Shown here in pieces: positions 36,531 through 44,930 of a DNA stretch of 64,000 nucleotides. The notes beneath the pieces were generated by a model that searched no databases, was not told the origin of the DNA, and saw nothing but the letters and a program-made list of their open reading frames with translations. This stretch comes from Pulveribacter suum. Its GTDB lineage: Bacteria > Pseudomonadota > Gammaproteobacteria > Burkholderiales > Burkholderiaceae_C. The stretch is from assembly GCF_003013695.1 (NCBI RefSeq), contig NZ_CP027792.1, positions 2,810,501 through 2,874,500 on the forward strand. The letters are read 5' to 3'. The position numbers and the translations under genes were made by a program. Every line of letters begins with the position of its first letter. The first letter of the stretch is position 1.

Positions 36531-36589
36531 GCATCAAAACGGCCTCCAGCGCTTATGGGACAAGCGCTGGCAGCTATTGAAAAGATAGC
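36531..36589 (+). repeat. Dispersed two-dyad repeat, copy 6 (best-preserved)
   Basis: Nearly ideal copy: GGCCTCCAGCGCTTATGGGA, CAAGCGCTGGCAGCTATTG, AAAAGATAGC. The first dyad CCAGCGCTT / AAGCGCTGG is 9 bp and perfect around ATGGGAC. It lies between the ends of convergent genes and touches the stop codon of the binding-protein gene. Confidence 0.9.
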
Positions 36590-37702
36590 TTAGCGGCGGA
36601 ACTTGCCGCTGCTGCCGATGACGGTGAGCTCGGCGAACTCCAGGCCGGTGTGGTGGTCGCTGCGGTAGTCCAGGGCCAGGCCGCCCAGGTCGAAGCGGCC
36701 CAGGTTGTCCAGTGCCTGGTGCAAGCTGGCGCGGGTAGGCCGGGGGCCGGCGCGGCGCAGCGCCTCCACCAGCACCTTGGCGCCGGCAAAGCCCTCCAGC
36801 ATGGCCGGGCTCAGGTCGTCCATGCCCTGGGCCTTGGCCAGCGTGGCGGCCTGCATGACCAGCGGATAGCTGGGGCTGGTGGGCATGACCTGGCCGACGA
36901 TGATGCCCTTGGAGTCCTGGCCCAGCATCTGGATGAAGCCGTTGGAAGAGTTGTTGGACAGCGTCAGGTGCTGCCCGCCGATGCCTGCCTGCTTGAGGGC
37001 GCGCAGGCCCTCGACCACGGCCGTGCCCGAGCCGATGACCAGCACCGCTTGCGGCTCGGCCGCCTTCAGGCTGGGCAGCAGGGGCGTGAACTGGGGCTTG
37101 CTGCGGTCGAACTTGGCCACGGCCACGGGCTCCAGCCCGGCCTTCTTCAGGCCGTTGCGCGCGCCCTGCAGGCCGTCGGTGCCAAAGCTGTCGTCCACGT
37201 GCACGATGGCCACGCGCTGCAGGCCCAGGCTGGACAGGTGGGCCATGGCCCGCTCGGCCTCGCGCTGGTAGGTGGCGCGCACATGAAACAAGAAGGGCTT
37301 GACGGGCTGGTGCAGCACCATGGCGCCCGTGGAGGGCGCCACCAGCGGCACGCGGTGCTGCTCCAGCAGCGGGTAGATGGCCTCGGTGTGCGGCGTGCCG
37401 CGGGTCATGAACAGGGCCAGCACGCCCTTGTCCTCGATCAGCGTGCGGGCGTTGGCCTCGGCCTTCTTCACCTCGAAGGCGTCGTCCAGGGTGATGAGCT
37501 CGATCTTCTCGCCGTGCACGCCGCCCCGGGCGTTGACCTGGTCGAAGTGCAGCCGGGCACCGGCCATGGACTCCTTCACGGTGGCCGCCACCGGCCCCGT
37601 CACGCCCACGGTCTGGCCGATGCGGATCTGTGCCTGCGCCGCCAGCGCCACTCCCACCCCTACAGCGGCGGCCAGGGCCGCCTTCATCGTCAGTTTGAAC
37701 AT
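36590..37702 (-). CDS. Orphan ABC-type periplasmic binding protein (LivJ/LivK family)
   Basis: About 370 aa: signal peptide MFKLTMKAALAAAVGVGVALAAQA, then a type-I periplasmic binding fold (IRIGQTVGVTGPVAATVKESMAGARLHFDQVNARGGVHGEKIELI). Relatives bind branched amino acids, amides or aromatic acids. No permease or ATPase gene is adjacent. Its promoter carries the same dyad, -35 and spacing as the dctP promoter, so it is probably controlled with the TRAP operon. A terminator-like hairpin lies 19 bp before its ATG. An in-frame ATG ten codons upstream is part of that leader. Confidence 0.88.
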   Translation of the reverse strand: MFKLTMKAALAAAVGVGVALAAQAQIRIGQTVGVTGPVAATVKESMAGARLHFDQVNARGGVHGEKIELITLDDAFEVKKAEANARTLIEDKGVLALFMTRGTPHTEAIYPLLEQHRVPLVAPSTGAMVLHQPVKPFLFHVRATYQREAERAMAHLSSLGLQRVAIVHVDDSFGTDGLQGARNGLKKAGLEPVAVAKFDRSKPQFTPLLPSLKAAEPQAVLVIGSGTAVVEGLRALKQAGIGGQHLTLSNNSSNGFIQMLGQDSKGIIVGQVMPTSPSYPLVMQAATLAKAQGMDDLSPAMLEGFAGAKVLVEALRRAGPRPTRASLHQALDNLGRFDLGGLALDYRSDHHTGLEFAELTVIGSSGKFRR

Positions 37703-37720
37703 TGCCTGCCTGTCATTTCC

Positions 37721-37757
37721 AAAAAAACGCATGCCGGCGCGAGGCCGGCATGCGTTT
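37721..37757 (-). terminator. Intrinsic terminator in the leader of the binding-protein gene
   Basis: Perfect 14-bp stem AAACGCATGCCGGC / GCCGGCATGCGTTT with a 5-nt loop, followed on the minus strand by a run of T (seven A on the plus strand at 37721-37727). It lies downstream of dctM but also downstream of the predicted promoter of the binding-protein gene and only 19 bp from its ATG, so it may end the TRAP operon, attenuate the binding-protein mRNA, or both. Confidence 0.8.
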
Positions 37758-37803
37758 CGGTTTGCATCCCCGGGTCAGTCCGGATGGACCGACCTCGGGA
37801 TTG

Positions 37804-37848
37804 ACTGTAGGCAACTTTTAAACAAACAGTAACTGTGGCGTTCCACAG
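37804..37848 (-). promoter_or_regulatory. Promoter with DctR-type dyad, binding-protein gene
   Basis: On the minus strand: dyad CTGTGG-AACG-CCACAG (37833-37848), directly followed by -35 TTACTG (37827-37832), 17 bp, -10 TACAGT (37804-37809). The arrangement is base-for-base like the dctP promoter at 41018-41062. The dyad abutting the -35 box suits an activator of the LuxR/FixJ type such as the nearby DctR. Confidence 0.6.
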
Positions 37849-37863
37849 GTGCGGCCCTGGCCG

Positions 37864-39147
37864 CTACAGCATGCCCAGCATGCGCGGGAACCACAGGCTC
37901 AGCTCGGGCACGTAGGTCACCACGATCAGGAAGCCCAGCATCGCCAGCAGCCACGGCCACACGGCCACGGTGAGCTCGGTGATGCCCATCTTGGTGATGC
38001 CCGAGGCGACGTACAGGTTCAGGCCCACGGGCGGGTGGCACATGCCGACCTCCATGTTGACCACCATGATGATGCCGAAGTGGATCGGGTCGATGCCCAG
38101 CTTCATGGCCACCGGGAACAGGATGGGCGCGAAGATCAGCATGATCGACGACGGCTCCATGAAGTTGCCGGCCAAGAGCAGGATGACGTTCACCGCCAGC
38201 AGGAAGGCGACCACGCCCAGGCCGTTGCCCAGCATCCAGTCGGCCAGCGCCTGCGGGATGTTCTCGTTGGTCATGATGAAGCTGAACAGCACCGCGTTGG
38301 TGATGATGTACAGCAGCATCGCGCTCATGTTGGCCGAGGACAACAGCACGCGCGGCACGTCCTTGAGCGTCAGATCCTTGTAGATGAACACGGCGACGAT
38401 GAAGGCATAGACCGCGCTCATGGCGGCCGCCTCGGTGGGCGTGAAGATGCCGGCGTAGATGCCGCCCATGACCACGATGATCAGGAACAGGCCCCAGGCG
38501 GAGCGGCGAAACGCCAGCCAGCGCTCGCCCCACGAGGCTTTTGGCAGGCGCGGGTAGTTGTACTTGCGCGCGCGCCAGTAGGTCACGCCGCCCAGCACCA
38601 GCGCCAGCACCAGGCCCGGCACCACGCCGGCCATGAACAGCGCGCCCACCGAGGTGTTGGTAGCCACGGCGTACATCACCATCACGATGGACGGCGGGAT
38701 CAGGATGCCTAAAGCGCCCGAGGTGGTGATGACGCCCGCGCCGAAGCGGTTGGGAAAGCCCGCCTTGACCATGGCCGGCAGCAAGATGGAGCCGATCGCC
38801 ACCACCGTGGCCGGGCTGGAGCCCGACACCGCCGCGAACAGCGCGCAGGCCAGCACGCCGCCCAGGCCCAGGCCGCCATACCAGTGGCCGACCATGGCGG
38901 TGGCGAAGTTGATCATGCGCCGCGCCACGCCGCCATGCGTGAGGAAGTTGCCGGCCAGGATGAAGAACGGGATCGCCATGATCTCGAACTTCTCGATGCC
39001 GGTGAACAGCTTCAATGCCACCGATTCCAGCGGCACGTCGGTGAAGCCGAACAGGAAGGTGAGGACGGTGAGGCCCAGCGAGATGGACACCGGCATGCCG
39101 GTGAGCATCAGCGCCGCGAGGATGAAAAAGATGATGGCGGCGTTCAT
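37864..39147 (-). CDS. dctM: TRAP transporter large permease (DctM)
   Basis: 427 aa, about 12-13 membrane helices of the DctM family (AAIIFFILAALMLTGMPVSISLGLTVL; HGGVARRMINFATAMVGHWYGGLGLGGVLACALFAAVSGSSPATVVAIG; GILIPPSIVMVMYAV; MEVGMCHPPVGLNLYVASGI). It is the translocation channel of a Na+-driven solute importer. Its ATG overlaps the dctQ stop. Together with DctP and the DctSR pair, C4-dicarboxylate uptake is the best prediction. Confidence 0.94.
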   Translation of the reverse strand: MNAAIIFFILAALMLTGMPVSISLGLTVLTFLFGFTDVPLESVALKLFTGIEKFEIMAIPFFILAGNFLTHGGVARRMINFATAMVGHWYGGLGLGGVLACALFAAVSGSSPATVVAIGSILLPAMVKAGFPNRFGAGVITTSGALGILIPPSIVMVMYAVATNTSVGALFMAGVVPGLVLALVLGGVTYWRARKYNYPRLPKASWGERWLAFRRSAWGLFLIIVVMGGIYAGIFTPTEAAAMSAVYAFIVAVFIYKDLTLKDVPRVLLSSANMSAMLLYIITNAVLFSFIMTNENIPQALADWMLGNGLGVVAFLLAVNVILLLAGNFMEPSSIMLIFAPILFPVAMKLGIDPIHFGIIMVVNMEVGMCHPPVGLNLYVASGITKMGITELTVAVWPWLLAMLGFLIVVTYVPELSLWFPRMLGML

Positions 39148-39845
39148 TTGCGGTCACCTGCGTTCTTGGGGTCGTTGCCAGGCTTGTCCTCGTCCGGGTG
39201 CAGGTTGTCCTGCAGGTTGTAGAACTCGGTGTTCTGCACCTTCTCTTCTTCCGCCGTCTCCTCCAGGCCGTCCACATGGCCGTGGTCGTGGTGCGGCAGC
39301 TCGCCGGTGCGGATGAAGCCCACCAGCACCTGCAGGAAGCGAAAGCACATCAGTCCGCTGCCCAGCGGGATGGCGCTATAGACGATCCAGGTGGGCCATT
39401 CCAGGTCGGGCGTGGTGGGGCCCTCGATGAGCTCCTCCACGTTCATGCCGGCCAGCTTGAAGAAGGCGTAGTGGGCGCCGTTGTCCCAGACGAAGGTGGC
39501 GCCCATGAGGGCCACGATGCCGGTGAACAGCGCGCCCGCGCCCATGCCGAAGATGATGAACTTGCCGCGCGTGTCCTTGCCCATGCGGTTGATGAACACG
39601 TCCACGCCCACGTGGATGCCGGTGCGCACGCCGTAGGCCGCGCCGAACTTGGCCATCCACACGAACATGATGATGGTCAGCTCCTGCGCCCAGGTCATGT
39701 TGATGGACAGCAGCCAGTCCTGCAGCCCCGGAATGGCATAGCCCGCCGTGTAGCGGTGCAGGACGGCAACGAAGACGATGAGCGTGGCAGCGCCCATCAG
39801 GAAGGTGATCAGCCACTCTTCCAGGTGATCGAGGATTTTCATCAT
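39144..39845 (-). CDS. dctQ: TRAP transporter small permease (DctQ)
   Basis: 233 aa with four membrane helices (WLITFLMGAATLIVFVAVLHRYTAGYAI..., MTWAQELTIIMFVWMAKFGAAYGVRTGIHVGVDVFI, IIFGMGAGALFTGIVALMGATFVW, SAIPLGSGLMCFRFLQVLVGFIRTG). A soluble acidic tail of about 50 residues (HHDHGHVDGLEETAEEEK...) is longer than in typical DctQ. It couples DctM to the binding protein. Confidence 0.9.
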   Translation of the reverse strand: MMKILDHLEEWLITFLMGAATLIVFVAVLHRYTAGYAIPGLQDWLLSINMTWAQELTIIMFVWMAKFGAAYGVRTGIHVGVDVFINRMGKDTRGKFIIFGMGAGALFTGIVALMGATFVWDNGAHYAFFKLAGMNVEELIEGPTTPDLEWPTWIVYSAIPLGSGLMCFRFLQVLVGFIRTGELPHHDHGHVDGLEETAEEEKVQNTEFYNLQDNLHPDEDKPGNDPKNAGDRK

Positions 39846-39894
39846 GGGATGGTTCTCCGCAGAGAAGGTCGGTGCGCGGTGCGGCTTGCACGGC

Positions 39895-39918
39895 GAGGGC
39901 GCCCGCCTGGGCGCCCTC
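39895..39918 (-). promoter_or_regulatory. Intercistronic stem-loop between dctP and dctQ
   Basis: GAGGGCGCCC / GGGCGCCCTC is a perfect 10-bp stem with a 4-nt loop. A second stem, GCCGGGG / CCCCGGC, lies at 39922-39947. Both are in the 131 bp between dctP and dctQ. With no clear T run they look more like mRNA-stabilising or partial-termination hairpins, which would leave more DctP than DctQM, as known for other TRAP operons. Confidence 0.55.
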
Positions 39919-39976
39919 TTTGCCGGGGTGCTGCGCTGCGCCCCGGCGGTCTCTTTTCAGCTCGGTCCGAAAGGGC

Positions 39977-40981
39977 TCAGAGCTTCTTGGGATCGAACCC
40001 GGTGGCCTTGTACACGTCCTGGATGATTTCCTTGCCGATGCGGCTGGACATCTTCTCGTGCACCGGCACCAGCGCCTTCTTCAGCGCCGCGCGCTCTTCG
40101 GCGGTGGGCGTGTAGATGGTGGTCTTGCCGCTGGCCTTCACCGCCTCCAGGGCGCGGTCGTTCTCGTCCTGCGCGATCTGGTTGGCGTAGGCCGTGGCCT
40201 GGCGCATGGCGTCTTCCAGCTGGCCGCGCACGTCGGCGGGCAGGCCGTCCCAGAACTTCTTGTTGACGATGACCGCATAGCCCAGGTAGCCGTGCTTGGT
40301 CAGGCTGACGTGCTTTTGCACCTCGTGCATCTTCTGGGTGTAGAAGTTGGACGGCGGGTTCTCGGTGGCGTCCACCACGCCGGTCTGCAGCGCCTGGTAG
40401 GTCTCGCCAAAGGCGATCACCTGGGGAATGCCGCCCAGCGCGCGGATTTCTTCTTCCAGCACCTTGGAGGACTGGATGCGGTATTTGAGGCCCTTGTAGT
40501 CGGCCACGGCGTGCAGCGGCCGGTTGGCCGAGAAGTCCTTGAAGCCGTTGTCCCAGAAGGCCAGGCCGGTGATGCCGCGCGTCTGCAGCTTCTTCATCAG
40601 CTTGGCGCCCACGTCGCCAGTGGTGATCTTGTGCAGCTCATCGCGGTTGTCAAACATGAAGGGCAGGTCGAAGACCTCGAACTCCTTCACGCCCAGCGGG
40701 CCGAACTTGGCCAGCGACGGAGCGAGCATCTGCACCGAGCCCAGCTGCAGCGCCTCCATCTCTTCCTTGTCCTTGTACAGGGCGCTGTTGGCATAGACCT
40801 CGACCTTGACCTTGCCCTGCGTCAGCTCGCCGGCCTTCTTGGCGAAGAACTCGGCGGCCTTGCCCTTGGGCGTGTCCTGGGCCACGACGTGGCTGAACTT
40901 GATGACCGTTTGTGCCTGGGCAAAGGTGGCGCCGAAGGCCAGCAGGGCGCCGGCGAGGATGCTTTTCACGGGAAAACGCAT
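39977..40981 (-). CDS. dctP: TRAP transporter periplasmic binding protein (DctP)
   Basis: 334 aa: signal peptide to AFAQA-Q, then IKFSHVVAQDTPKGKAAEFFAKKAGELTQGKVKVEVYANSALYKDKEEMEALQLGSVQMLAPSLAKFGPLG, typical of DctP. The carboxylate-binding Arg lies in LKYRIQSSKVLEEEIRALGG and TGVVDATENPPSNFYTQKMHEVQKHVSLTKHGYLGYAVI is conserved. First gene of dctPQM, with ACAAGGAG before the ATG and a dyad-bearing promoter upstream. Probable ligand: succinate, fumarate or malate. Confidence 0.94.
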   Translation of the reverse strand: MRFPVKSILAGALLAFGATFAQAQTVIKFSHVVAQDTPKGKAAEFFAKKAGELTQGKVKVEVYANSALYKDKEEMEALQLGSVQMLAPSLAKFGPLGVKEFEVFDLPFMFDNRDELHKITTGDVGAKLMKKLQTRGITGLAFWDNGFKDFSANRPLHAVADYKGLKYRIQSSKVLEEEIRALGGIPQVIAFGETYQALQTGVVDATENPPSNFYTQKMHEVQKHVSLTKHGYLGYAVIVNKKFWDGLPADVRGQLEDAMRQATAYANQIAQDENDRALEAVKASGKTTIYTPTAEERAALKKALVPVHEKMSSRIGKEIIQDVYKATGFDPKKL

Positions 40982-41017
40982 GACAGTCTCCTTGTAGATG
41001 GGTTCACGACGCTGCGC

Positions 41018-41062
41018 ACTTTAGAGAACGCGCTTACGCGCTGTAACTGTGGTGTTCCACAG
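41018..41062 (-). promoter_or_regulatory. dctP promoter with DctR-type dyad
   Basis: Minus strand: dyad CTGTGG-AACA-CCACAG (41047-41062), abutting -35 TTACAG (41041-41046), 17 bp, -10 TAAAGT (41018-41023). The 20-bp block of dyad plus its -35 edge differs from the one at 37829-37848 by a single base. It lies 62 bp before the dctP start. DctR is the obvious candidate regulator. Confidence 0.65.
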
Positions 41063-41095
41063 CTAGGGACAACCCGTACGTAGCAACCCGCAACG

Positions 41096-42157
41096 TCAGG
41101 CCGCAGCGGCCGCAGCGCCGCGCATGCGCCGCAGCCAGTCCGCGCCGATGCGCGCGGCCAGCGCTTCATGCACGCCGCGCGTGGCGTGGCGCAGGCGCTG
41201 GCGCTGCACCGCATCCAGCGCGTGGATGCGGGTGGCGCCGCTGGCACGCAGCGCGGCCAGGGCTTCGTCGTTTTCCTGCTGGGCGATGGCATTGCCCCAG
41301 GCCAGCGACTCGGCCAGGGCCTGCTCGACCACGGCGCGGTCGGCCGGCTCCAGGTACTGCCAGAACTGCTGGTGCACCACGATGGCGTAGCCCAGGTAGC
41401 CGTGCGCCGTCAGGCTCAGGTCGGTCTGCGCCTGGTGCATGCGCTGGGTCCAGAAGTTGGAGACCGGGTTTTCCGTGCCGTCCACCACGCCCGCGGCCAG
41501 CGCGCGGTGCGTCTCGCCGAACGTCAGCACCACCGGCTTGGCGCCCAGCGCACGCATCTGGTGCGCGATCACGCGCGAGGACTGGATGCGCACGCGCAGG
41601 CCGACGAAATCCGCGGGCGCCAGCAGCGGGCGGTTGGCGCTCATGTGCTTGAAGCCGTTGTCCAGGTAGCCCAGGCCCAGCAGGCGCTGGCGCGACAGCA
41701 GGTCCAGCAGCTCGCGCCCCACCGCGCCCTGCATGGTGCGGTGCACCTGCGCGGTGGCGTCGAACATGAAAGGCAGGTCGAACAGTTCGAACTCGGGAAA
41801 GCCGATGGGCCCGAACTTGGACAGCGAGGGCGCCAGCATGTCCACCGCGCCCAGCTGCAGCGCCTGCATCTCGTCCTCGTCGCCGTACAGCAGCGAGTTG
41901 GGGTAGATCAGCACCTCGATCTCGCCCTGGCTGAGCACCCGCACGCGCTCGCGAAAGTGCTCCAGCGCCAGGCCCTTGGGCGTCTGGCGCGCCACCACGT
42001 GCGACAGGCGGATGGTCACGCGCGCGCGCTGCGCCGCCCGCGCCACATCTGCACCCGCACCCGCACCCGCACCCGCACCCGCACCCGGCAGGACCGCCAG
42101 GCCGAGGGCCTGCGCGAACCGGCGGCGTGAGAGCCTGTTGCGGGGTGCGGCGCACAT
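41096..42157 (-). CDS. Second DctP-family binding protein with a Tat-type signal
   Basis: About 353 aa. It aligns with DctP along its length (TIRLSHVVARQTPKGLALEHF; ALQLGAVDMLAPSLSKFGPIGFPEFELFDLPFMFD; VVDGTENPVSNFWTQRMHQAQTDLSLTAHGYLGYAIVVHQQFW), roughly half identical by eye. The N terminus is twin-arginine-like (LSRRRFAQALGLAVLPG), followed by (Gly-Ala)6 from a hexanucleotide repeat. It is not part of a permease operon but is divergent from the dctS kinase gene, so it may act as the kinase's periplasmic ligand receptor rather than in transport (inference). Confidence 0.87.
   Translation of the reverse strand: MCAAPRNRLSRRRFAQALGLAVLPGAGAGAGAGAGADVARAAQRARVTIRLSHVVARQTPKGLALEHFRERVRVLSQGEIEVLIYPNSLLYGDEDEMQALQLGAVDMLAPSLSKFGPIGFPEFELFDLPFMFDATAQVHRTMQGAVGRELLDLLSRQRLLGLGYLDNGFKHMSANRPLLAPADFVGLRVRIQSSRVIAHQMRALGAKPVVLTFGETHRALAAGVVDGTENPVSNFWTQRMHQAQTDLSLTAHGYLGYAIVVHQQFWQYLEPADRAVVEQALAESLAWGNAIAQQENDEALAALRASGATRIHALDAVQRQRLRHATRGVHEALAARIGADWLRRMRGAAAAAA
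42051..42086. repeat. Hexanucleotide tandem repeat (GCACCC)6
   Basis: Six perfect units inside the signal-peptide region of the second DctP gene, encoding alternating Gly-Ala. Changes in unit number would keep the frame and vary the length of the linker after the signal sequence. Confidence 0.9.
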
Positions 42158-42225
42158 GGCCGGTATTATCGCCAGCGCCTTTTCCCTGCCCTGCCCTTCC
42201 CTGCTGCCGCGCCCCGCACTGCGCC

Positions 42226-44274
42226 GTGCCTCCACCCACGCCCCCGCCCGCCGACGACTTCACCCTGCTGCACGCCAGCACGCGCAGCCTGCCCGACCGC
42301 AGCCGCTGGACGGTGCTGTGGATGATGGGCCTGGCCGTGCTCATCGTGGCCGCCGTGGTGGCTCTGGTCTGGTACCTGAACCGCTTCGAGAGCGAAGAGG
42401 AGGAGCGCCGCCGCGGCGCCGACGCCCAGTGGCTGGAGCAAAGCGTGCAGTTTCACTTTCGCCGGCTGGAGGACGACGTGGCCCAGCAGGCCCGCCAGGC
42501 CGCGCTGGACGGCCCGCTCGCCTGGAGCGGCCGCACCCGCCCGGGCGACGCCGACAGCGACCTGCCCGCCGGCCTGTTGCAGCGCGCCGAGGGCGTGGTG
42601 CTGGCCCAGGCCTGGCTGACCGAGCAGGGCCCGGGCGGCGGCGACGTGGCCGCCTGGTACGAAGACGTGGCGCGCCACGAGGACAACCGGCAGGCCCTGC
42701 AGACGCTGCAGGACATCGTGCGCGGCCTGCGCCGCGCCAGCTACGCCGGCCCCATGCGAACGGCCGAGGGCGAGGCCACCGACCGTGTCTGGCTGGCCGT
42801 GCCCTACTTCGACGGCACGCGGCTGGTGGGCATGTACGCCGTGCAGCTGGCCATGCGCCAGGCCGTGGACGCGCTGCTGCCGCCGTGGTTTCTGCAAAAG
42901 CAGACCGTGCGCCTGGTGGTGGACGGCGCGCCCGCGGCCCCCGCCACCGAGCTGGCCCCGCCCTACCGCACCGTCATGAACCTGCCCGGCACCGACCTGC
43001 TGCTGGAGGTCGTGCCGCAGGGTGCGCGCACCTCGCCCGTGCCGCGCATCTTCTTTCTGGTGGCGCTCCTGTTCCTGCTGGGCATGCTGGCGGCGCTGGC
43101 GGCGCTGCGGCGCGACTTCGGCAAGCGCCAGCAGGTGCAGCAGCGCCTGCAGGCCGAGGTGGCGCTGCGCACCGCCATGGAGGGCTCGGTCACCATCGGC
43201 ATGCGCGCCTGGGACATGGGCGGCCGCATCCTGTATGTAAACGACGCCTTCTGCGCCATGCTGGGCTACAGCAGCGAGGAGCTGCGCGGCACGCGCGCAC
43301 CGCTGCCCTACTGGCCGCCCGAGCAGGCCGAGCGCCTGGCCGCGCTGCACCAGAGCGTGATCCGCCAGGGCACGCAGCCCGAGGGCATCGAGGTGCAGTT
43401 TCGCCACAAGAGCGGCCACCTGGTGGACGTGCTGATCCACGAGGCGCCCCTGACCACCGCCGACGGCACCCAGCTGGGCTGGATGAGCTCCATCCTGGAC
43501 ATCAGCGAGCGCAAGCGCGCCCAGCAGCTGGCCGCCTCGCAGCAGGAAAAGCTCGAAGCCTCGGCCCGCTTGGTGGCCGTGGGCGAGGTGGCCTCCACCC
43601 TGGCGCACGAGCTCAACCAGCCGCTGGGCGCCCTGTCCAGCTTCGCCAGCGGCCTGCTCAACCGGCTGGAGCGCGGCACCATCACCGAGTCCGAACTGCA
43701 GGCCGTGGTGCGCCGCATGGCGGCGCTGGCCGAACGCGCCGGCGGCGTGACCCAGCGCGTGAACGCCTTTGCGCGCCGGCGCGAGCTCAACCTCAAGCGC
43801 CTGGACCTGGTGCCCCTGGTGCGCCGCGCCGCCGCCGCCACCCAGGAGACCCACGGCGCCGCCCTGCAACTGCAGCTGCAGGGCGAGCCGGCCTGGGTGC
43901 GGGGCGATGCGCTGCTGCTGGAGCACCTGGTGCACAACCTGTGCGGCAACGCGCTGGACTGGGCGCGCCGCGCGGGCCAGACACCGCAGGTGCAGGTGCG
44001 CCTGCAGCCCTGCCCCGGTGCCCCCGGCTACCTGTGCCTGGCCGTGGCCGACAACGGCCCCGGCGTGCCCGAGGAAGCCCAGGCGCGCATCTTCGACGCC
44101 TTCTTCAGCACCAAGGAAGGCGGCATGGGCATGGGCCTGGCCATCTGCCGCTCCATCGCCGAGGCGCACCACGGGCGTATCCTGGTGGGCCGGGACGCGC
44201 TGCTGGGCGGCGCCCTCTTCACCGCCGAGCTGCCCCTGGCGGCAGCTTCTGCCCCTTCTTCCTTCTCCGCATGA
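42226..44274 (+). CDS. dctS: Dicarboxylate-type sensor histidine kinase (DctS/DctB-like)
   Basis: About 682 aa. Two membrane helices (about 28-50 and 270-295) flank a periplasmic sensor of about 220 residues. Then a PAS domain (about 320-430; ILYVNDAFCAMLGYSSEEL), HisKA with the phospho-acceptor in LAHELNQPLGALSSFASG (about 464), and a HATPase_c domain with NALDWA, DNGPGVPEE, GMGMGLAICRSI. Start GTG at 42226 is the best fit; an in-frame ATG at 42127 overlaps the divergent gene. The stop overlaps the dctR start (ATGA). Confidence 0.9.
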   Translation: MPPPTPPPADDFTLLHASTRSLPDRSRWTVLWMMGLAVLIVAAVVALVWYLNRFESEEEERRRGADAQWLEQSVQFHFRRLEDDVAQQARQAALDGPLAWSGRTRPGDADSDLPAGLLQRAEGVVLAQAWLTEQGPGGGDVAAWYEDVARHEDNRQALQTLQDIVRGLRRASYAGPMRTAEGEATDRVWLAVPYFDGTRLVGMYAVQLAMRQAVDALLPPWFLQKQTVRLVVDGAPAAPATELAPPYRTVMNLPGTDLLLEVVPQGARTSPVPRIFFLVALLFLLGMLAALAALRRDFGKRQQVQQRLQAEVALRTAMEGSVTIGMRAWDMGGRILYVNDAFCAMLGYSSEELRGTRAPLPYWPPEQAERLAALHQSVIRQGTQPEGIEVQFRHKSGHLVDVLIHEAPLTTADGTQLGWMSSILDISERKRAQQLAASQQEKLEASARLVAVGEVASTLAHELNQPLGALSSFASGLLNRLERGTITESELQAVVRRMAALAERAGGVTQRVNAFARRRELNLKRLDLVPLVRRAAAATQETHGAALQLQLQGEPAWVRGDALLLEHLVHNLCGNALDWARRAGQTPQVQVRLQPCPGAPGYLCLAVADNGPGVPEEAQARIFDAFFSTKEGGMGMGLAICRSIAEAHHGRILVGRDALLGGALFTAELPLAAASAPSSFSA

Positions 44275-44924
44275 CCTCCGAGCCCCTGCGCGCCGTGGAC
44301 ATCCACATCGTTGACGACGACGCCGACGTGCGCGACGGCCTGGCCTGGCTGTTCGACTCGCGCGGCTGGCAGGCGCGCACCTGGGCCGGCGGCGAAGCGC
44401 TGCTGGCCGCCGCCCGCCAGCGCCAGGCCAGCGGCGACTGGGGCCTGGCCGTGGTGCTGCTGGACGTGCGCATGCAGCCGCTGTCCGGGCCGCTCACGTT
44501 CGAGCAGCTCAAGACGCTGGGCTGCCCCTGGCCGGTGCTGTTTCTGACCGGTCATGGCGACGTGGGCACGGCCGTGGATGCGGTCAAGAACGGCGCCTGG
44601 GACTTTCTGGAAAAGCCCTTTCAGGACAACATGCTGGTGGACCGCGTGGAGCAGGCCATGCAGGCCGCCCTGCACGTCAGCCAGGCCGAGCGCGAGGCCG
44701 GGCGCCTGCGCCACGCACTGGCCTCGCTGAGCCCGCGTGAACGCGAGGTGCTCGACGAACTGCTGCGCGGGCACTACAACAAGAACATCGCCGAGCACCT
44801 GGGCATCACCGCCCGCACGGTGGAGTTCCACCGCGCCAACATCTTCGAGAAGATGGGCGTGGAGTCAGCCATCGAGCTGGCGCACAAGCTGGGGCGGCTG
44901 GCGCCCTGGGGCGAGGGGCGCTGA
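44271..44924 (+). CDS. dctR: FixJ/LuxR-type response regulator (DctR)
   Basis: 217 aa. The receiver domain has acidic DDD near 15-17, the phospho-acceptor Asp65 in VVLLDVRM, Thr in FLTGHGD and Lys in EKPFQ. The C-terminal LuxR helix-turn-helix is SPREREVLDELLRGHYNKNIAEHLGITARTVEFHRANIFEKMG. Cognate regulator of the kinase just upstream. The dyad shared by two promoters in this region is the proposed target. Confidence 0.92.
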   Translation: MTSEPLRAVDIHIVDDDADVRDGLAWLFDSRGWQARTWAGGEALLAAARQRQASGDWGLAVVLLDVRMQPLSGPLTFEQLKTLGCPWPVLFLTGHGDVGTAVDAVKNGAWDFLEKPFQDNMLVDRVEQAMQAALHVSQAEREAGRLRHALASLSPREREVLDELLRGHYNKNIAEHLGITARTVEFHRANIFEKMGVESAIELAHKLGRLAPWGEGR

Positions 44925-44930
44925 GGCACT

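Noticed and set aside
41976..44924. A 982-codon plus-strand frame ending with the dctR sequence
   Set aside because: Only the last 217 codons (from 44271) are a real response regulator; the rest is an alternate frame of the dctS gene.
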